Virus record (IMG/VR): IMGVR_UViG_3300044516_000497
Location: 1 to 37,214 of that record
Length of the DNA: 37,214 nucleotides
DNA from: a virus
Direction: 5' to 3' (one strand)
The position numbers were made by a program, and so were the translations under genes. Position 1 is the first letter of the stretch, and every line of letters begins with the position of its first letter. This document shows positions 19,802 to 28,831 of this stretch, in pieces. The notes under the pieces are model-generated. The model was not told the origin of the DNA and searched no databases. It saw nothing but the letters and a program-made list of their open reading frames with translations.

Positions 19802-22177
19802 TTAATACACCGTACTCACGTAGTTACTCTCACAGTTATATTCAACCTTCGGTGCAACGACACCACCGCTATCACGGCTGATCACAACCGTACGCCGCTT
19901 CATGTATAGGTCATCGTAATCCGTGTCAACACCATTGACCATTAACATTCGACATCGAGCACCAGGCTGAAACCCATCAACATAGTAGAAAGAGCAAACC
20001 TTTAGTTGGAAGCGTCGTTGAGCCGCTGCATCGTACACACGCCTAGACATCTTTAGGATGTCTTCAGGTTGTATGTAGGGAACAAATATAGGCATTGAAG
20101 TAATGATGCGTCCAAGGTAATCAGGACTATTAGCATCAAATATACTTGCTCTGTTAATTAATGGATTAGCGGCTGGCACTCGTGCCGCGTCATTCTGTGC
20201 AGTCGTTGTCCCAACACCATTTATGTAGTTTGTTTCTGGTGGTGACACAGTAAGTGAATAAACTTTTGGTGATTCACCTACGCAGATTTTATTTAGTGAA
20301 ACATTGTGATCCGCTGGGTTTGGTACAAACTTCCATATCGTTGCGGCATTGTAAGCAGGTTTTGCTTCCAATACCCATTTGTAATTGATTTGATCCCAAC
20401 GTAAACGATATTCAACAAATTGCTTACGAAGTAACATCAACAGCTGGCGGATAATTTTGTCGCCACGATCACCGGTCTTTGTTCCATGTCTCCATGATTG
20501 GCCTCGTGGAGGAACAGGGACAATAGTATTAATTGCATCCGCAGGTAGGTCTATTGTTGGAATCGCGTCGTATCCAGCCGCATTCAATACGTTGTTAATA
20601 GCAGACCCAATATTAGTCCCATCAAATGCTGTGTGTAGGTATTGGTTAACTTCATTGAACCTACCAATTTCACTTGTCAGTTCCCACTCTGCTTCGTAGC
20701 GATATGCAAAGGAATTACCTGCTGCGTTATCTAAGAACACATCACAAGATACTAACCTAGCCCATCCAGTCTGCTGTGTTACCCAAATTGGTGTACCTGC
20801 ATCCGGATCATCTGTACGTTCAATCTTATATGTCGTATCACCACGTTCAACAATAGTTATTTCATTTTGTGCAACGTGTGTTGCTTTTACACGGCCGCCG
20901 CCATATGCCAGGTCGTCATCAAAAAACTCAAGATGACTGTACCTGTTGATTAACACTGGCGTAGTTGCACGCGTCACCCTAAGCTTGTCCCAACGCAGGT
21001 AGACACCGTAAACCATTGGTGTGTAAATAGCGTTTGTTGTAGCCAGTTGAATTTTGTGTCTAAAGAATCTGTCTGTACCGATTGTGTATGTACCAATGTC
21101 TTGGTCCACTAACTCTACAGTAGACGATGTTGCAGCATTTGTTTGGTATGCGCCAGTTGTATGACTGGCTGGTGATGTTGCCGGAATAAATCCTGGGTCA
21201 TATACCTGTGTGAAGAACGAGTAACCAGCTGATCCTTCAGCTGATGTCTTATATCGAATCCTATGTATTGCTGTGTGATAAGTCAGGTTATTAAAGTCAG
21301 GATTAAAACCAATCTCTAACTTACCTGCGTCAACAACGTATGGAACACCAGAGTCTGTACGAAGTGGTACCTGAACAAGTTTTCCTGCAATAGACTTTGA
21401 ATCAGCCGCTGACTTAAAACTCTTTTGTACTGTTGACTTAGTTGTGTGGTTTGTAATCAGTACGCCCATTTGAGGCACTGGAATAATAGACAGCGTTTGC
21501 CATTTACCAGTCATCTCGGTAATAGACCCAATATCAAACGAATCTATTAATGTGGCAGTGGTGTAAATGCCAGAAACTGGATTGTCATACCAATAAACTG
21601 TGCACTTACCTGTGAAGTCTATGTGTATGCCAAGTTTTTCAATCGCAATAAACAAGCAGTTACGATACTTGTTTGTCATGACCTCTCGACTTGCTATCTT
21701 CCAGTTGATAACAAATCCCTCATCCCTCGATGTGTTTGCACCAGTAGCAGTCTGCATACCAATACGAATAGTGTCTAAAGGATATCCAGTAGTAGATATG
21801 TATTGAGGTATGTGAACAGCACCAGTCAATGTTGGCATAGTTTTTGTGCCAAGTGTAGGTGTCTCAGATGCTAGAAACTTACCGTTAAATGCAGGGTCCG
21901 ATGTCTCAACATTCCCATGCCACATCAATTCCCAATATGGTTCATCTCTGGTAATAACAGACTCATCGTACCAATGAGTAGCCGTTGACCATTCTGCGGT
22001 TAAGAAGCTTGGTTTGAGCATTATCATCCCAGTGATAGGCTCTTGCCATACATGCTCAACATTAGTAGGGCGGAAGTACTGCTGGATATTCGTACCAAAC
22101 GGAGACTGTGCAAAACCTGGACGTTGTGTCATCCGGTTTTCTACATCAAAGGTAATGCGCCATTGCGGAATAGGCAT
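19802..22177 (-). CDS. Minor tail protein, baseplate-hub-like
   Basis: 791 residues immediately after the tape measure gene, where distal tail and hub proteins lie in siphoviruses. The first 400 residues look like jelly-roll modules (repeated beta-rich blocks such as WQTLSIIPVPQMGVLI). Residues 400-790 include WELTSEIGRFNEVNQYL, IIRQLLMLLRKQFVEYRLRW and a beta-barrel end with GFQPGARCRMLMVNGV, hub-like in character. No peptidase motif seen. Role by position, not by a specific motif. Confidence 0.6.
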   Translation of the reverse strand: MPIPQWRITFDVENRMTQRPGFAQSPFGTNIQQYFRPTNVEHVWQEPITGMIMLKPSFLTAEWSTATHWYDESVITRDEPYWELMWHGNVETSDPAFNGKFLASETPTLGTKTMPTLTGAVHIPQYISTTGYPLDTIRIGMQTATGANTSRDEGFVINWKIASREVMTNKYRNCLFIAIEKLGIHIDFTGKCTVYWYDNPVSGIYTTATLIDSFDIGSITEMTGKWQTLSIIPVPQMGVLITNHTTKSTVQKSFKSAADSKSIAGKLVQVPLRTDSGVPYVVDAGKLEIGFNPDFNNLTYHTAIHRIRYKTSAEGSAGYSFFTQVYDPGFIPATSPASHTTGAYQTNAATSSTVELVDQDIGTYTIGTDRFFRHKIQLATTNAIYTPMVYGVYLRWDKLRVTRATTPVLINRYSHLEFFDDDLAYGGGRVKATHVAQNEITIVERGDTTYKIERTDDPDAGTPIWVTQQTGWARLVSCDVFLDNAAGNSFAYRYEAEWELTSEIGRFNEVNQYLHTAFDGTNIGSAINNVLNAAGYDAIPTIDLPADAINTIVPVPPRGQSWRHGTKTGDRGDKIIRQLLMLLRKQFVEYRLRWDQINYKWVLEAKPAYNAATIWKFVPNPADHNVSLNKICVGESPKVYSLTVSPPETNYINGVGTTTAQNDAARVPAANPLINRASIFDANSPDYLGRIITSMPIFVPYIQPEDILKMSRRVYDAAAQRRFQLKVCSFYYVDGFQPGARCRMLMVNGVDTDYDDLYMKRRTVVISRDSGGVVAPKVEYNCESNYVSTVY

Positions 22178-24144
22178 TATCCAATACCTACGTTCATCAT
22201 GTTGTTCCTTGACGCCATATACATCTCAAGCTCGATTGCAGAAACAGCACCGGCACCACGTGGACCAGCACCAATAATGCTAGATGCAAGCATAGTCATA
22301 GCCACCGTAGCGTTGTTAAGCGCCTTAGTATTTTCATCAAGTGCTTGATTTTCTATTTTGTTTGGATCAGGTGATGTGAAGAATCCAGCTGCACCACCCA
22401 TAAGAGTTCCAGTAAGCGTACCTACTATGGTTCCAATACCGGGGAACAACGAGCCAATCATTCCACCAAGCATTGCACCACTAGCTGCACCGCTAAGCAT
22501 GTTTTGAATGCGTGTACTTTCAGCCATCAACCTCTTATTGCCAGTATTTTCCTGCTGTTGATTAGCAAGACCTTGTGCGGCAAGAGAACCAGCCACCATC
22601 AAACTACCGCTTAGGACGCTTCCGCCTAACTGCGGATTCATGTTTGTAAAGAAATTTCTGACTCCAGATGTCAATCCACTTACGTTCATTTGCATGCCAA
22701 GTTTGGCTTTTTGCAATGCAGTCATTGCACCCGGTGATGGAGGACCATGCATTTCATTTAGGATGTAATTGCCTTTTGGTCCCATTGTGTGCAGTGCTGT
22801 GAATGCTGGGTTTATCTGCCCCATCATTTGTGCTTGACTACTAAGGAACATTGGGACTGACGGTGCTAAAGCAGCGGCACCAGTAAGAGTAGTTCTTGCT
22901 TGTGCTGCCTGAATACTGCTCGTAAATCCATTAAGGCTTGCGATGAACGCATCAAGACCACTTTTAGCTTGTATAAATGCAGTCTTGAGATAACCGAATG
23001 CGCCAACAATTAACAGTAAGCCAGGTACACCCATACCAGCAGTATTAAGTTTTCCAATCACACCCATTGTGTCAGCAAGTGTGTTCATGAGTCCCAATAC
23101 AGCGTTCAATCCTTTTTCACTAGTGCCCATCAACATGGTCTGTGCACTTTCAGACACACGTTGTCCGACTGATTCTAAATTTGTCCGACCAAGGGCTTTT
23201 GCGCTACCGCCAACACGTCTATCAATTGCATCAAGCAATTCTTGGACGCCTTTGGCGCCTCGCCCACTAAGTCTTGACTGCAAGAACATTGTTGCTTCTT
23301 GGTCATTCCCAAATTTACGACCAGCCATCTCTTCCGCTGTTTGACGAAGAGGAGCACCAGTACGAACAAGTCCAAGCAAAGTATCTGAATCCATCGCTCG
23401 TGGATTCATACGTAACTTAGCAATAAACTCGGACAACTCTGCAAGCTCAGCTACACCACCACCACCAGAAACAGTAGCGTCAGCAAGAGTTGTTATTGTA
23501 GACATCAACTCTTTACCAGGCATACCCATGGCAAGCATCTTGCGACCGATTCCAGCAACATCCTGTGCTCGGAATGGTGTTTGCATCGCAAATTCTTGCA
23601 ACTCACCAGTAATGAAAGCGCCTTGCTTATTGCTTTTTAGCGATGTGCTTATCTGCGATTGTATGCCACCAAGGCTGGCTGCCATTGTGAAACCAGTTGC
23701 TAGGCCAGCAATCTGCCCTATGTCTTTTAGTCCAGCTATTGCACTGTGAATAGCGCCAATAGCATTTAAGATAGGACTTCGGAATCCGATAGCAAAGGAG
23801 CTGCCAACAGACTGACCTACCTGCGTCATGCTTCCTGAGCCGCCACCGGATGCCATTGATCCAGTAGTCTGTCGCAAGTTTTGCCGCATCTGTGCAAGTT
23901 GTTGTGCTTGCTGGCTGTTGGCTGAAGCAAACGCCGCAGCGAATGCGTTTCTTACACCAGTACCAATAGCCGCGTACTGTTGATTGAATGCAGTACTAAG
24001 TGCGGAATTTACAGAGGCTGCCATGCCCGTTCCGAGTCGATTGAACGAGCTTGTGGCCCGGGACATAGCATTGTTCAAAGAAGCTTCGAACTTCGTAACA
24101 TCTACGTCAATAAGGATTTTAATGTCGCCGAGTTCTGTTGCCAC
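22177..24144 (-). CDS. Tail tape measure protein
   Basis: 655 residues from GTG 24144, with AGAGGA upstream. The N-terminus (DIKILIDVDVTKFEASLNNA) and Ala/Ser/Gln-rich helices are typical of tape measures, followed by FAMQTPFRAQDVAGIGRKML, a segment common to many. Glycine-zipper hydrophobic stretches occur near the C-terminus (AMLGGMIGSLFPGIGTIVG). It lies between the chaperone pair and the distal tail genes. At the usual 1.5 angstrom per residue it predicts a tail near 100 nm, with no sheath gene, so a siphovirus tail. Confidence 0.9.
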   Translation of the reverse strand: MATELGDIKILIDVDVTKFEASLNNAMSRATSSFNRLGTGMAASVNSALSTAFNQQYAAIGTGVRNAFAAAFASANSQQAQQLAQMRQNLRQTTGSMASGGGSGSMTQVGQSVGSSFAIGFRSPILNAIGAIHSAIAGLKDIGQIAGLATGFTMAASLGGIQSQISTSLKSNKQGAFITGELQEFAMQTPFRAQDVAGIGRKMLAMGMPGKELMSTITTLADATVSGGGGVAELAELSEFIAKLRMNPRAMDSDTLLGLVRTGAPLRQTAEEMAGRKFGNDQEATMFLQSRLSGRGAKGVQELLDAIDRRVGGSAKALGRTNLESVGQRVSESAQTMLMGTSEKGLNAVLGLMNTLADTMGVIGKLNTAGMGVPGLLLIVGAFGYLKTAFIQAKSGLDAFIASLNGFTSSIQAAQARTTLTGAAALAPSVPMFLSSQAQMMGQINPAFTALHTMGPKGNYILNEMHGPPSPGAMTALQKAKLGMQMNVSGLTSGVRNFFTNMNPQLGGSVLSGSLMVAGSLAAQGLANQQQENTGNKRLMAESTRIQNMLSGAASGAMLGGMIGSLFPGIGTIVGTLTGTLMGGAAGFFTSPDPNKIENQALDENTKALNNATVAMTMLASSIIGAGPRGAGAVSAIELEMYMASRNNMMNVGIG

Positions 24145-24684
24145 TGTATTTATCCTCTTGTTCTTTTTTCATCCGAGTGTACTCTTTTTGTTCAAGTTGC
24201 TCTAACTCAAGCAGATCAAGAACAGCAAAGTATGGAAGGTCTACCTCTAAGGGGTGTCTTCTCCAGTGCTTTGAGCACACTCGGACGAGGAGTTTTTTAG
24301 GTCATTAGGTTTCACCCCACGGACCTGACTCAAACCAGTAAACGTTTCGTTATACGTGTTGAACAAATACTGAAAACAGTCCACGTTGTTCTGTGCAATC
24401 CACGTATAAAAAAGAGCAGTAGGCCATTCTTCAGATGGCAACGGCTTTTCGTGAGCAGTAGCAATAGCGCAGATATCCATAGCCAATGGGAAAGGGATAT
24501 CTGGATAACGCTTTGTAAGCTCCTGAGCATCAATACTAGCTTGGTAGATCTGCGGAACACCAGGTCGTCGCCAAGTAAGGATAACTTTGTCATCGTCATC
24601 CTTACCCAGCCATTCCGTCACATCAACCTCAATAGAAGGACGCTCATATTTCGGAGCGTTTTGTACAATGTCGCCTAATTTCAT
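24119..24684 (-). CDS. Frameshifted tail assembly chaperone (gpGT-type product)
   Basis: A -1 shift on A_AAA_AAC (24298-24292) would extend the chaperone by a second frame of about 57 codons, with LLVRVCSKHWRRHPLEVDLP at its start, then an acidic helix LDLLELEQLEQKEYTRMKKEQ and a stop at 24119. That frame overlaps the tape measure start by 26 bp. A GTGCT-CAA-AGCAC hairpin lies downstream of the slippery site. This is the classic G/GT arrangement of long-tailed phages, in which a minor product binds the tape measure. The frame is strongly protein-like but unproven. Confidence 0.75.
24247..24684 (-). CDS. Tail assembly chaperone (gpG-type)
   Basis: 145 residues (MKLGDIVQNAPKYERPSIEV at the start). 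Size, acidic helical character and position between the tail tube genes and the tape measure match the gpG class. The chaperone coats the tape measure before tube polymerisation and is absent from virions. The end holds the slippery run AAAAAAC, beyond which the zero frame soon stops (ECAQSTGEDTP). Confidence 0.8.
   Translation of the reverse strand: MKLGDIVQNAPKYERPSIEVDVTEWLGKDDDDKVILTWRRPGVPQIYQASIDAQELTKRYPDIPFPLAMDICAIATAHEKPLPSEEWPTALFYTWIAQNNVDCFQYLFNTYNETFTGLSQVRGVKPNDLKNSSSECAQSTGEDTP
24292..24298 (-). promoter_or_regulatory. Programmed -1 ribosomal frameshift site
   Basis: On the minus strand the heptamer A AAA AAC is in the correct phase (zero-frame codons CTA AAA AAC). A short hairpin and a long open -1 frame follow. 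Heptamers of this class promote -1 slippage in bacterial ribosomes. Confidence 0.72.
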
Positions 24685-24702
24685 ATAGCCAGTTTACTAT
24701 AC

Positions 24703-25173
24703 TTACGGAGGTGTTATTGCACCTGTCCAACCAGTTGTATCTGCCATGCCGTCAAGCTCAATGTCTTCAATCAGTGGATTACCTTGGTCAGTACTCATTC
24801 GAAAACTTCGAATAACTCCGACAAAGTCTTGGTAGGTGGCAAGCGCACCGTTGTTTTTGATACGGACGTAGCCAACATAACCAACCGGTGAATACACTGT
24901 GAGGCCACGAATAGCAGAGAGGTTTGATACGTTGTCCGCATTGTAAGTCGTTACCATGCGAAGGCGTACCATCTGTTGCCTATTGAAATAGCGACGCTTG
25001 ATACCTGCTGCACCACCAGCATTGACGGAATCAAACTCGTCGCTATATTCAACAGATCGGCTTACACCGATAATCTGACTATTGGTAGAAAATGTAGGCG
25101 CTGCCCCAGTAGGCGCGTATGGAAGTGCAGATACCCAGATCTGTACAGCCATATCCTCCATAATTAAAGCCAT
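24703..25173 (-). CDS. Tail tube protein, second of a tandem pair
   Basis: 156 residues, starting MALIMEDMAVQIWVSALPYA. It shares about half its residues with the product of the next gene upstream, with a nearly identical block at SDEFDSVNAGGA, GIKRRYFNR and QM, and again MSTDQGNP. Placed between the tail terminator and chaperone genes, the pair are the tail tube candidates. Which one forms the main tube is not clear. Confidence 0.72.
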   Translation of the reverse strand: MALIMEDMAVQIWVSALPYAPTGAAPTFSTNSQIIGVSRSVEYSDEFDSVNAGGAAGIKRRYFNRQQMVRLRMVTTYNADNVSNLSAIRGLTVYSPVGYVGYVRIKNNGALATYQDFVGVIRSFRMSTDQGNPLIEDIELDGMADTTGWTGAITPP

Positions 25174-25175
25174 AG

Positions 25176-25643
25176 TTAAGCTCCTTGACTAACTGAATAA
25201 GATCCCCAGTCAGCCATGAGGTCGATTTCCATCTCCTCAATCTGTGGGTTACCTTGGTCGGTAGACATACTCATGCGACGCATTACACCTTCATAGGTTC
25301 TGGCTGGTGTAAGCGTAGAGTTGTTCTTTACTGCAAGTCTGATGTTGTATAGACCAAGCGTATACGTTGCCAAGGCCTTAGCCTGTGGAAGGTTCAAGAC
25401 GTTGAGTGCGTTGTAAGTAACAACACCACGGATGCGGATCATCTGGTTGCGGTTGAAGTACCGGCGCTTAATACCAGTAGCTCCACCAGCGTTGACTGAA
25501 TCAAATTCATCCGAGATTTCAATTGATCGCGCAACACCCAAATATGAATACGTTGCCGCACCTGTAAAGTTTGGTGCAGTACCGGGAGTATATGCATCAC
25601 CAATTGAAAAGGTGATGCTCATATCCTCAAGAATTAGTGCCAT
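25176..25643 (-). CDS. Tail tube protein, first of a tandem pair
   Basis: 155 residues, starting MALILEDMSITFSIGDAYTP. Paralogue of the downstream gene: same length, same central block (SDEFDSVNAGGA, GIKRRYFNR, QM) and MSTDQGNPQIEEMEID near the end. The genes are two bases apart. Repeated late tail tube genes usually reflect a major tube protein and a variant. Confidence 0.72.
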   Translation of the reverse strand: MALILEDMSITFSIGDAYTPGTAPNFTGAATYSYLGVARSIEISDEFDSVNAGGATGIKRRYFNRNQMIRIRGVVTYNALNVLNLPQAKALATYTLGLYNIRLAVKNNSTLTPARTYEGVMRRMSMSTDQGNPQIEEMEIDLMADWGSYSVSQGA

Positions 25644-25652
25644 CTGTTACTC

Positions 25653-26069
25653 CTATAAGTTACTGACGAATATTCGCCAGGTTCGTCCAACTGTACGCCA
25701 ATATACTTGACCATCACCAACTTCGATTGTAGAGGGAACTACACCCGACGATCGGCATATTACGCGATACCCACTGTACGTCTCGTTTGCATTTATTAAT
25801 GCAGTATCTATCACATCCATTGCGTTGTACATGTTGTCGTCGTCTACTCCAGCAAAACCAACGACCAACACGTGAAATTCAATAAATGCTCCTTGCCTGT
25901 GTCCAGCTTCTAGGTCATATCCACCAATCTCTTCAATGATGACATATGGACTTCTGGCATCCTGAACAGCCAAGTCTTGGTATACACCACTAACAAAATT
26001 CAATACTGTTGTGGCAGCAAGCTTACTATTAATCCACTGCCTTGCTAACCTAGGTTCGTATATGCTCAC
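25653..26069 (-). CDS. Tail terminator/tail completion protein
   Basis: 138 residues. SPYVIIEEIGGYD, then FIEFHVLVVGFAGVDDDNMY and VICRSSGVVPSTIEVGDGQVYW resemble the DUF3168/gpU-type tail terminator fold. The order gp10-like, terminator, tube is standard in HK97-like phages. It overlaps the gp10-like gene by 4 bp. Confidence 0.65.
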   Translation of the reverse strand: MSIYEPRLARQWINSKLAATTVLNFVSGVYQDLAVQDARSPYVIIEEIGGYDLEAGHRQGAFIEFHVLVVGFAGVDDDNMYNAMDVIDTALINANETYSGYRVICRSSGVVPSTIEVGDGQVYWRTVGRTWRIFVSNL

Positions 26070-26446
26070 GGTAGTACCTGCTTGATTGTGTCACGAACAA
26101 TACGTGCCACATTGTCTTTCTGTTCTACCATTGCCTTGGTCAGGAAGGGATTACCCGGATACGCCACGATAGGTGCCTTGTGGCCGTTATGCAGGAAGAT
26201 GGCGTAATGGACGTCATTACCTACCCAGTTTGGTCCATGCGGATCAGCAATGACTTCAGCTACAAACTTACTTACTTTACGCCCACGGATGCTTTGCACA
26301 AGTTTGCCAGATGCTATGTTTGTACCTGCGTGTCGTTTAGCACTCTGGGCTACTTGTTGAGCGGCTGGTCGCAAGCCGGTAGAGACGCCACTCTTTATAC
26401 TGAGTGACACTCCTCTAACGTTGCTTGTGACTGTTACGTATTTCAT
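26066..26446 (-). CDS. HK97 gp10-like tail completion protein
   Basis: 126 residues with the pattern of the HK97-gp10 family: helix AAQQVAQSAKRHAG, GKLVQSIRGR, HYAIFLHNGHKAPIVAYPG and a closing helix NPFLTKAMVEQKDNV. These proteins join the tail terminator region to the connector. The 4-bp overlap with the terminator gene and the conserved order support it. Confidence 0.75.
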   Translation of the reverse strand: MKYVTVTSNVRGVSLSIKSGVSTGLRPAAQQVAQSAKRHAGTNIASGKLVQSIRGRKVSKFVAEVIADPHGPNWVGNDVHYAIFLHNGHKAPIVAYPGNPFLTKAMVEQKDNVARIVRDTIKQVLP

Positions 26447-28408
26447 TTATCCGCTACTTAACTGCACCAGGAATGGACCAAAGGTGGTTGTTACCGTACC
26501 CATTGTACGCTCTACAACGATTCTATATGTACCTGCTGTAGTAACACCTAGTGCTGTCCACGATAGGTTAGGCGTCCATCTAATAACACCACCGTCAGCG
26601 TATGCAACTGTAGGTGTAATGTTATTGACTACCGCTGTACCAGCCTGGTTCCTTACACGCATCACAAGTGTTGATCCACTTACCGATACGCTTCCACCGG
26701 AAGAGTCAATAAGGACAATCTCGATGTTAGGAACAGTAGACAGGAATTGATTGACTTCCGTAATCAATCCTTCCGATGCGTTCTGCCTAATTAGGAACGG
26801 TCCTTGACGAAGCTGAATACGTGATGTGTCTGCACCAGTAGATACCTTGGTGTCTAGGTAGTCACCAAAGGTCCCTGGTGTTGTGTGGTCAACTTTAAAT
26901 TCATCCCATACTAACGTAGGAGTAGAATCAACCACGTTACGAGTCTCGTTAATGACGCCACCAAATTCAGAAGCACTTGTGTAACCAGAGACCGAAGCTC
27001 CCCATACAGCAGTTGCTGTCTGCGCTCCAGTAAGACCACCACTGCTTAATTTGATAGTCATGACTGCACCGTTTGTACCAGATGCGCCTCTGACTACTAC
27101 AGTAACGTCATCTGCTCCTGCCGCTAGTGCGGCATCAGGAAGGTCAAGCCTGTAGACACCCGGCATATTAACTGAATCTACTTCAGCAAAGCCACCAGCA
27201 ATCCATCCTCCAGTAGGTGCTGTTCCGTCAATAACACGTGCTACAAGAGGGATGTCTACGCTTGCTGTGCGTGTGCGGTTGTATCGGGCTGATAGACCGC
27301 TTGTGGAGGCTGTTAGACCTGTAGCACCAAGGTAGAGTTCGATGCTTTGTGATGTGCTTCCGGGAGCGATTGTGATTGTACTAGCGTTCCGCTCGGTTGG
27401 AATGTATGCAGGATTTACAGTAGTTTGGTCTTCAATGATTAGACCTAGTTCCGCGACACGCCCACTTGTCATCGTAAATGCGCCGGATGCAGTAGCCCGA
27501 CTGCAATACTGAAAATCATGCGCTGTAAATGCTGAGTTATCTGACTGAGCCAATAACGTGTAATAGTTCGATTGTTGAGTACCAGCGCAAACTACATAGT
27601 AGTCCCTGTCAGGATATAGCCTTACAGGTGAAGTAAAGTAAAACTCCCCAAGGCGTTGTGTAGCACCCTGATTATTTGGGAGAGAAATAGAACCTATTTC
27701 CGTCAACGTATCATCGTAAATCTTTAAACTACAACCTACAATCGCGGCTGTAAGCCTACTAATAATTCCAGATACATCGTAATACCCAGCACTATTTGCT
27801 GTTAGTCGTATTTTGTTTCCTAGTTGATTTGGGGTTGTTACAATAATCGAAGTAAATGTTGCGTAAGGATAACCATATGTCCTAAGCGCACCACGCATAG
27901 AACAGTAACTTTGCACAGTACCTCCAGTGCTTGTTGATGAACTGTTGTTACCGCCTATTTCACCAATGGTTCCGCTAGTATTTACTGCCATAGTAGACGC
28001 TACTATGCATCTATTTGAACCATTAAAAAGACCAGATTCATTTTTAAAAACTACTGCGTAAGTACCTGCTGATAATGAAATAGGACTAGCAAACGTAAAT
28101 AATTGTAATGATGGCGATGTACTAATTGCTGTACCTGTAAGGTCAACATAAGTTAAAAAAGTCCCATTGTTTACATAACCCTGATTGTCACTACTTTGGG
28201 TTACGCCTTGTATGCCGATGCGTATAGTGCCCGGTGAACCACTACGATACAAATACATCATTACACTAGAAATAGTGTCTGCAACATCTAAAGTTACAAT
28301 ACCGTACGAAGTATCTCCTAGATTATCCCGACCATTAACCGACGGTGAAGGTGCACCAGCACCAGCGCGGAAAATTGCAGGTTGTAATACATATCTAACT
28401 TTAGCCAT
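26447..28408 (-). CDS. Receptor-binding/tail fibre-like protein sharing a module with 28828-30882
   Basis: 653 residues. Residues 1-330 form two beta-sandwich-like repeats (ISSVMMYLYRSGSPGTIRIG; ISLSAGTYAVVFKNESG). From about 338 it carries the module PTERNASTITIAPGSTSQSI, VYRLDLPDAALAAGADDVTV and VVRGASGTNGAV, matching the neighbouring spike. A C-terminal BppU-like domain ends in TTTFGPFLV. It is an adhesin by architecture. Position between head-tail connector genes is unusual. Ligand unknown. Confidence 0.65.
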   Translation of the reverse strand: MAKVRYVLQPAIFRAGAGAPSPSVNGRDNLGDTSYGIVTLDVADTISSVMMYLYRSGSPGTIRIGIQGVTQSSDNQGYVNNGTFLTYVDLTGTAISTSPSLQLFTFASPISLSAGTYAVVFKNESGLFNGSNRCIVASTMAVNTSGTIGEIGGNNSSSTSTGGTVQSYCSMRGALRTYGYPYATFTSIIVTTPNQLGNKIRLTANSAGYYDVSGIISRLTAAIVGCSLKIYDDTLTEIGSISLPNNQGATQRLGEFYFTSPVRLYPDRDYYVVCAGTQQSNYYTLLAQSDNSAFTAHDFQYCSRATASGAFTMTSGRVAELGLIIEDQTTVNPAYIPTERNASTITIAPGSTSQSIELYLGATGLTASTSGLSARYNRTRTASVDIPLVARVIDGTAPTGGWIAGGFAEVDSVNMPGVYRLDLPDAALAAGADDVTVVVRGASGTNGAVMTIKLSSGGLTGAQTATAVWGASVSGYTSASEFGGVINETRNVVDSTPTLVWDEFKVDHTTPGTFGDYLDTKVSTGADTSRIQLRQGPFLIRQNASEGLITEVNQFLSTVPNIEIVLIDSSGGSVSVSGSTLVMRVRNQAGTAVVNNITPTVAYADGGVIRWTPNLSWTALGVTTAGTYRIVVERTMGTVTTTFGPFLVQLSSG

Positions 28409-28652
28409 TTATAGTCACCACGTTAACAGGTTGTAGAGAATCAAGTAGTGCTGTTTTGCCAACCGTCCCATCCTGCATATAAAGAAGCAACAACAACATC
28501 TGAAGTTGACCGGATGTATCTTCAGCCGCCTGTGTGACATCGAACTGTAACGCTTCCATAGACTGGTAGACAACGCCGCCATCATTAAAGAATACAACTA
28601 CGGTTCCATTGTCCTGTACATCTACAGATAACAATGTTTTAGTGGCGGTCAC
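28401..28652 (-). CDS. Small hypothetical protein
   Basis: 83 residues, MTATKTLLSVDVQDNGTVVV at the start, beta-rich then a hydrophobic helix (LQMLLLLLYMQDGTVGKTAL). It overlaps the adjacent genes by 8 and 4 bp in the late operon. No family recognised; many phages carry similar small proteins next to fibres. Confidence 0.6.
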   Translation of the reverse strand: MTATKTLLSVDVQDNGTVVVFFNDGGVVYQSMEALQFDVTQAAEDTSGQLQMLLLLLYMQDGTVGKTALLDSLQPVNVVTING

Positions 28653-28831
28653 TTCTTCACCTTACGCTTATCAATAGCGACCATCGCAAGGTCACGCAAC
28701 TTCTCAAGGTCACCCACACTCATAAAGTCTAGGTTGTCAGCAATCTGACTCAGCAACATAGCCTCACCAAAAGGTATCTTGACTTCAGGAACATTAGTAG
28801 TCTTCTTCAATAACTTACTTAGCCAGCTCAT
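28649..28831 (-). CDS. Small hypothetical protein
   Basis: 60 residues, MSWLSKLLKKTTNVPEVKIP then a helical, acidic/basic part ending DKRKVKK. The start overlaps the spike stop by 4 bp (ATGA), and its end overlaps the next gene likewise. No family recognised. Possibly an accessory to the neighbouring fibres. Confidence 0.55.
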   Translation of the reverse strand: MSWLSKLLKKTTNVPEVKIPFGEAMLLSQIADNLDFMSVGDLEKLRDLAMVAIDKRKVKK

